Assembly (NCBI GenBank): GCA_023653785.1
Contig: JAMKCH010002894.1
Span: forward strand, 34,321-98,320
Length of the DNA: 64,000 nucleotides
Origin: Ophioderma brevispina
Taxonomy: Eukaryota > Echinodermata > Ophiuroidea > Amphilepidida > Ophiodermatidae
Reading direction: 5' to 3'
Shown here one piece after another: positions 58,132-64,000 of this stretch (position 1 is the first letter of the stretch; each line of letters starts with the position of its first letter). The notes below the pieces were generated by a model that saw only the letters and a list, made by a program, of their open reading frames with translations, made no database searches and had not been told where the DNA came from. The translations under genes and the position numbers were made by a program.

Positions 58132-58164
58132 GACGTAGGAGAGCGTATAAATCTCCGCTACGTC
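58132..58164. promoter_or_regulatory. Palindrome around a TATA-like box
   Basis: GACGTAGGAGAG and CTCCGCTACGTC form a near-perfect dyad around CGTATAAAT. A GGGGCGG box lies 20 bp upstream. It could be a core promoter or merely the centre of an inverted-repeat element. No transcript is recognisable downstream. Confidence 0.3.
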
Positions 58165-58319
58165 TCTTGAACTAACTTCCGATAGCCATCACCCACCGTT
58201 GCAGAAGGCAGCCATTTCTACATGTAAAAATGACTGCTTTTATGGAGACTTGTCGTCTAATGACATTTTTAGAACACATTGTTGTTCAATAGTGAATTTT
58301 ACATTGACAACGTTTTGAA

Positions 58320-58590
58320 ATTAAAGGCGGACTCCAAGCTTTTTGAAAGATATTTTTTGGCATAGTATTAAAATGAGTCAACCTAGAACTAATATAGTCA
58401 CCTAAACGCCCCCAATTCCAAGGGTTTGAGAGAATCTGATTTCCCGTAACATATTGGATAGTATAAACAGTAATACAATACATGGGTCCGGTAACATAAC
58501 CAAAATTACGGATCCGGGGTTTTATATCAAAGTTATGATTTCTCCATTAATGGAATTCGATTTGAGCTTAGCTATTTCACACACAGTGAA
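58320..58590 (+). repeat. Dispersed repeat R2, copy 2
   Basis: CGGATCCGG.GTTTTATATCAAAGTTA and GAATTCGATTTGAGCTTAGC at 58507-58573 match 45420-45505 in inverted orientation. Outer similarity (AAAGGCGGACTC) is short. Confidence 0.5.
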
Positions 58591-58854
58591 AAAGTAGTAT
58601 TGTTGACAAGCAATATTTATATTCAAACAAAAAAAGATTTGTTAAAAAATTGAGGCCGCCATCCTAGGGAAATCTTGAAAATCGGCCTTTTGAGGACGCA
58701 TAGATCTTTAATTCAGCTCATAACCTCTACATGTCATTCCTTCAACCAGATATTGGATGGGGAAATTGGGGCCAAATGCACTCTTTAGAGTAGCCTTATT
58801 GAAAAGGTTTATGCATTCGTTCAAAAATTCCAATCATCAACCCAGGACGGAATG

Positions 58855-59906
58855 CCGGTGTTGCAGGAGAATATACAGTGTGGTCCAAAAAAAGGTTTAC
58901 ACTTTTTATCTGGAGTTAACAAAACTGAACCCCCAAATTAAAAATTTTTGAAAATTTATGAATTACAATATCTTGTTATACCTGGTGAACGCGGTTCAAA
59001 ACACAAGCTCAAATAACAAAATGGCGGCAAATAGTGACAATGGTCCAAACCCACTTGCACACGCAATTCTATATGGGAAAAGTCAGTATGGTGAACAATT
59101 CATACCTTTGCGTGTAACTGGAGGCCGACTCCACTCCTTTAACAACTACGGACCACCCTCGAGTTTGTGTGACTTTTTTACCGTTTGAAAAAGAATGAGA
59201 AATATCTCAACCGTGAAACTTAACTTGAAATGCCTATTTTACATAATAATTAAGTTGATTTCAATTGGGAGAAGAGTTTAAATGAAAGATACATGCAGTG
59301 TTTTTCTTGCATGACGATCGAGACCTCGATCATTTCAAATTGTCGAAGTTTGCATGTTTTGAGACAAGATCAAAGAGAACATTGTACTGTTTATTTTTAC
59401 ATTCATAAGATGACTTGGAAATAATTTGGAGGTGTCTTAATTCTTAACCTTTGTGGTTATTATCAAATACCACGTCCCATTACGGGTGCATTGTTCAATG
59501 TGTGTATCAATCTTGGATATAAAATTCGTGACACCTAGGGCTAAAGACTTGCCGTGTGTTTTTTGGACCTTGACCTTTTTGACCTTTTTTTTCTCTAGAT
59601 GGTGCCATTTTGGTTCATTTCAGCTTGTTTTCAATGCCGTTTTAACCATGTTCCACAAGATATTGTATTAAAGAAGTACCTTCACAACTATTTTGCTATT
59701 CCACCCACTTAGTAGAAATTTGCAGACGAAAAAGTACTTTTTTTTGGCCACCTGTAGTCCTCCTGGCTCACAGTCCGAGAACAATTGTGAACAATAGTGC
59801 AATCGATTAAGTTGATTCTTCACGAAACATTCGTTTCACGCTTTATACCGTGCCGTCTATGAGCCCGGACTATGATCCTCCGGACTATGATTTCTTTCAC
59901 ACCGGT
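58855..59906 (-). mobile_element. MITE-M, copy 3, split by a TA-target element
   Basis: CCGGTGTTGCAGGAGAATATA at 58855-58875 is the outer end of MITE-M. Its continuation TAGTCCTCCTGGCTCACAG appears only at 59755. Then come GAACAATTGTGAACAATAG, GCAATCGATTAAGTTGATTC, TTTCACGCTTTAT and GGACTATGATCCTCCGGACT to the far end CACACCGGT at 59906. This matches copies 1 and 2 in inverted orientation, with 58876-59754 inserted and TA doubled. Confidence 0.85.
58876..59754. mobile_element. Tc1/mariner-like non-autonomous element (879 bp)
   Basis: It starts CAGTGTGGTCCAAAAAAAGG and ends with the inverted form CTTTTTTTTGGCCACCTG. TA lies on both sides (58874-58875 and 59755-59756). The arms stay similar for about 160 bp: AATACAATATCTTGT, AAAAC.CAAGCT.AAAT and CAAAATGGC are read from both ends inwards. 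TA duplication and CAGTG ends fit Tc1/mariner. The 76-codon frame inside has no DDE motif, so it is non-autonomous. Confidence 0.8.
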
Positions 59907-61749
59907 AATCTTCCATACATGCGTACAACATATGCGCAGAAGTTGGAGGAAAGTTCAATCGCCGAACGCTATTCTGACTCACACGTCCTCTAAGACCTAA
60001 ACTCTCTGGCCAAATTGGTGCAGCGTTATTTACCGTTCAAACCGAGCGTGAGTGCGCAACACGGAATGAAGCGATTGTCTTGTTTTTATATGTTCGTCTC
60101 TCCCCATTGGGTATCCGCGCATGAGTGCCCATAGTCTCCACCCTTTAATTCAGATATTGGCGGCGCGTGCGTAACCGACCTCTGATATCAATGTGTGTCA
60201 GCAACTTACAACTTATCTTTGATGGATCATTCTTTTAATGGATGATTAAGAATGCCAATGGACATGTCCAGCAAAAAGATCTAATCCTTAACCAAATATG
60301 AACAGGCCCACAGACGTAAAACTGAGGTCCCTCAGTGGTAATGAAAATATACTATGACAGCAGGGGAATTTTTTGACCGGAGTAAGTAATAACTATATCC
60401 ATACCAGATAATTATTGAATAGGTCTAGACCGTTTTCGTTTGAATTGGCTCATACAATTAGTAGGCTTGAGGGGTCTTTGATGCCAGTTTAATGCTTATC
60501 TCTATGTGGTGGAAAGAATTACTGAAAAAAACTTCAAAATTAATATGCTTCGTTTTAAATGATCCATACAAAACAGTTATTAAACTTAATCCTCATCTAC
60601 CAGGAGGTTGTGTACCTCCTCATTTTTTTCCTCCGTTGCAAATGCGGATTAAGGTTTTAATCGTTTTTACATCCCTTGCGCACATTTTATCGAAAATAAT
60701 TCTTTCCACCCCCCACCTTTCCCGGCTGGGGAAGGTATGGGTGTGGGTAGGAGAGGGGTTTTGGTCAGCCCTAGATTTTCCCGTTTAAACTGAAATACAC
60801 CATAACATTGCTCTTATCAGTAAACGGTGTCATCTACTAGAGCTTACCTTCATTTTTGGCCAAAAATTCGGTACAAATTGATTTTGCCTGATTTTTTAGC
60901 CAAATTTTCAAATTTCCCCCTAGACTGTGTGTCTATGAACGGTATAAATTTGGGAGGGCGTCCGTTACGTCCTAGACGCACGGGTCTTGTGATGTTGACT
61001 GATTTTCGTACACGGATCGTGGCTACCCATACTCTTCATTTTACCAAAAACGCAGTCATGGGGTTCGGTGGAAAATCTATGGGGGTCTCTCAACCCCCAC
61101 TCCCCCAGCGTGTTACAAAATAGCCTGGTTAGACGAGGTTAAAGTTCTGTCTCATTGGAATAAATGTATTTTAATATTGTGCGAACGTTAACCCTTAATT
61201 CATCAGGGGTTTGCACTTCTTTAGTGCATGAGGGAGGGTTTTTTGATGAAATCCACCACATGGTCGAAGGCGTCAAGACTCAACAATAGAAATAAAATAC
61301 CAAAATGGTTCAGAAAGAAACTAGTGGCAAATCACTGATTTGAATTTGGCGCCAACGTGCGAAAGACACTTATTAGTTGTGTATTTTCTACCTGACTGAT
61401 TCATCTAGAACTGTAACTGATTTCTTTAAATGAACTATATGACCATATTAAGAGCACAAATAGGTCTCATGCCATTTATATTTTTAGGGTTACTTGTATA
61501 ATTTACCATAGGTTTTACAGTAAACGATATAGATGTATATCAAAATTATGGCCAATATCTTCCAAGGAAATTGTTGATGAGTTATTTTTTGTTATTCACT
61601 AGGGTTTGGTAAAAATGCATTTATGAAAAATCAGAATCACAGTAGTTACTTTTTTATTTTTTTTTTTCATTTTGTAATGGGCAATTTCCGTTAGCGCATA
61701 AGGAGGGGGGGGCTCCTAGGGACCTATTGTACTAATAAAGACCCCTTCA
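59907..61749. other. No supported gene
   Basis: A CpG-richer patch lies at about 60030-60180. Frames at 60492-60788 and 60827-61123 have no recognisable domain. Confidence 0.45.
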
Positions 61750-62110
61750 GTGATTTGCTAAATCAGAAAATCGAAAAAATCTCAAAAAATCTGATTTTTC
61801 ATGTCTGTAAAACAAGCATAGTATCTACCAATATACTACAAATTATAAAACCAGAAGCAACTTAATAAGGACAAAAATCGGATTATTTTAGTAATTAGTG
61901 TCGAACGGACACTAACTAACCCACGTATTCAATGGAAGATTCGTTATCTTGAAACACCGCCGTTTTTTTCCTTCTGTCAATTCTTCAGTGAGAAAAAGTA
62001 AGTTATGAGCATTCACAGGCTTATTCTTCACTGTTAAAGCTATTCGCAAATTTCAAGTACTTTGACTCTTTTGGATAAATCATGATAGTTTGCTTTAACG
62101 CAAAACCAAA
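61750..62110 (+). repeat. Direct duplication, unit 1
   Basis: AAATCAGAAAATCG, AAAA..CTGATTTT.CATG, AATAAGGACAAAA, CGGACACTAAC, ACGTA.TCAATGGA, TTCCTTCTGTCAATT and TTATTCTTCACTG recur in the same order at 62470-62815, about 710 bp downstream. No frame is conserved. Confidence 0.65.
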
Positions 62111-62469
62111 AATATAGACCAAATATATTGCAGCGTTTAAAAAACGCCAGCCGAAAACAAACAAAAAAATGGGCCCCTATCAACCCCCTTATACAGTAGT
62201 GTTAATGTTCTTAAAATAGGCGATGAAAACCAATACCTTCAAAACCATCTTACCAGCAAAACCCCTTAAATTTGTGAAATAAACTGTTCCAAATTACAAA
62301 TGCTAGGGACAAGACATTTCTAGCTCAGTGCAGGACTAATTCGTTGCGTGTCTGACTCAGAATGATACACAACACTCATGTGGCTCGTCTAAATCAAAAT
62401 GACGGATGTGCGCTTGAAATGTGCGTTTAGTTTGTTCCTGTTACTATTTGTTAACAGGATTAAGGGGAA

Positions 62470-62815
62470 CTATCGTGATTGCCCAATCAGAAATCGGGGG
62501 AAAATCATCAAAAATAGGATTTTGCATGACTGAACACGTGTCTAGATATCCTTACAACCCCTGAGGGTGATAGAGCAAAAGCAACCGAATAAGGACAAAA
62601 CAGATATTAGCATCATTACTGTCCGTACGGACACTTACGACAACACGTAATTGAATGGAGATTCAAACTTTGAACAGTTCTGTTTCTTCCTTTTCTGTCA
62701 ATTTTTGCAGTTGGAAAAGATAGCTTTTGACAATTTCTACGACTTATCCTTCACTTTTAAGCCTTTCCTACAAAATTCCAAATGATTTTGATTCTTTCGG
62801 GTGTTCTTAACTCCG
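62470..62815 (+). repeat. Direct duplication, unit 2
   Basis: Second copy of the block at 61750-62110 (AATCAGAAATCGG, AATAAGGACAAAA, GTACGGACACTTACGA, TTGAATGGAGATTC, TTTTCTGTCAATTTTT). Divergence and indels suggest an old event. Confidence 0.65.
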
Positions 62816-62858
62816 CTGTGCTGTAGGCGATTTATAACAAACACTCATGAGCCCCAAT

Positions 62859-63251
62859 TTAGGTAACATATTTTTCCATATTAAAAAAAAATATTATTTG
62901 CCATTTCACAATATTCAGGAAATCAGCATATGAAAAAACCTTCCAAACAAGCCTGTCTAGATCATGGTGTTGAGATGTTATCCTAATAACCACAGAAGAC
63001 ATAGCAAAATTCACAGAATTTATGTTCCTCTTAACTATACCAAATCTACCAGGTGGAAGCATACTTGCTCCAGGAGAGCCCTTCTGGAAGGGGGGAAAAC
63101 AACACTTTTCGTCCATACTGAATGACGCTAATTTCTTCAAACAATATCCCCTAATTATTGTAGAACTTTGATATTTGGTGTGAAGCCACAGCCACGTCCC
63201 CGAAGATGGAGTTAGGGAACACATACTTCCCAATCCTTTTGATAAATGCAT
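62859..63251 (-). other. Unrecognised open frame of 130 codons
   Basis: Among the longest frames not explained by a repeat. It contains WLWLHTKYQSSTIIRGYC and KCCFPPFQKGSPGASMLPPG, then an AT-driven tail. I recognise no domain. It may be part of an old mobile-element ORF or chance. The lower part is low in information. Confidence 0.25.
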
Positions 63252-64000
63252 CGACTGTATATCACGTCATGAGCAATTTTGTCACAGTATGTTAGCTCGG
63301 CTCCGTTCCAAGAGTCAAACTGCCTTGGCAACAAATTTATAATATTTCCCTCGGCAACTAATTAAAAATAATCGTGTTTCATCATTGAGTGCTTTTAATA
63401 ATGGTAATATGTTTTTTGATAGTACGCGCAGTGAAAATTATGATAAGAAGAAATAAACATGCAGCTTCTATATTTGAAGAAAGTCATGTACTATTTTTCC
63501 AAAAGTTTAGATAAAAAATTAAGAAGAGCTTTATTTATTGTTATTTGAAAAAAACTGACTTTCTCCTGGTCCAGATTAATATGCAGATTAATATTGTAAT
63601 GGCACACTATTTCAAATTCATGCAAATTGGATGTCCGGGTGTAAGATAATACCATATGAACCTTTTACCGAAAAGAAAACTTATTTGCAACACGTTTTAA
63701 AAAACTGAAAGAGGAATATAACAAATAATAACTTAGTAGTGGTACATGACACACTTAAAGTTATTTGACATTAAAAAGGGTTACAATTCCGTACGCAAAA
63801 AACAATAATAAAAATTTAACCACTTCAATAAATATGGTATACAACGTCCTGAGCCAAAGCTATTAACTTGGACAATTCAAAAACTCCTTTGAAAGAGAAG
63901 GTAATAATACTAATAATAATTTAAATGGAATACCTTTTTTATCAATTATAATCTTTACAATAGACATGCTAATTACAATGTTTGTGTGAAAATAAAATAA
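63252..64000. other. No supported gene or repeat
   Basis: AT-rich sequence to the window edge, with no recognisable frame. Confidence 0.5.

Overview
This window looks like non-coding genomic DNA from a marine invertebrate. It is AT-rich by eye and holds only short, stop-riddled reading frames. It has no bacterial-style operons, ribosome binding sites or rRNA, and I found no convincing intact host gene. It carries tRNA-derived SINEs, degraded non-LTR retrotransposons, many small inverted-repeat (MITE) and foldback DNA elements, minisatellites and TG-type microsatellites. SINE types with a conserved core and foldback elements with long inverted arms are familiar from echinoderms, hemichordates, lancelets and lophotrochozoans. 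An invertebrate deuterostome is my best guess, but the sequence does not prove it.

Layout. 0-8.3 kb: a non-LTR reverse-transcriptase relic at the left edge, two GAY trinucleotide tracts, a 26-bp tandem repeat, a degenerate AT minisatellite and a roughly 312-bp AT-rich satellite. 8.3-24.2 kb: dense in small elements. These include a hairpin MITE, two copies of a foldback element (FB-B), two copies of one tRNA-SINE, a core-domain SINE, another SINE split by a MITE, and two hAT-type MITEs with perfect 8-bp target duplications. 25-27.8 kb: the 3' end of one non-LTR element and a second relic whose catalytic YADD motif is interrupted by a hAT-type MITE. 31-38 kb: a SINE head, a foldback element, a roughly 440-bp near-perfect palindrome with a tRNA-like unit in each arm, and a 32/33-bp minisatellite. 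39-48.7 kb: sparse, with a dispersed repeat, hairpins, a MITE-like block and two RFX-type X-box palindromes. 48.7-56.5 kb: a roughly 7.8-kb structure bounded by long inverted arms, with an extra tandem copy of the left arm and a minus-strand reverse-transcriptase relic inside. 56.5-64 kb: a roughly 880-bp TA-target element inserted in a copy of the MITE-M family, and a direct duplication near the right edge.

The most informative observations are nested insertions whose joints can be read exactly: TA-target element in MITE, MITE in reverse transcriptase, MITE in SINE, and SINE in foldback repeat. A further one is a 20-odd-base motif (GGATT..AAAAAGGTATAGTTTG) found in the arms of three otherwise different foldback elements. 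Coordinates of degraded repeats are approximate because they were aligned by eye.
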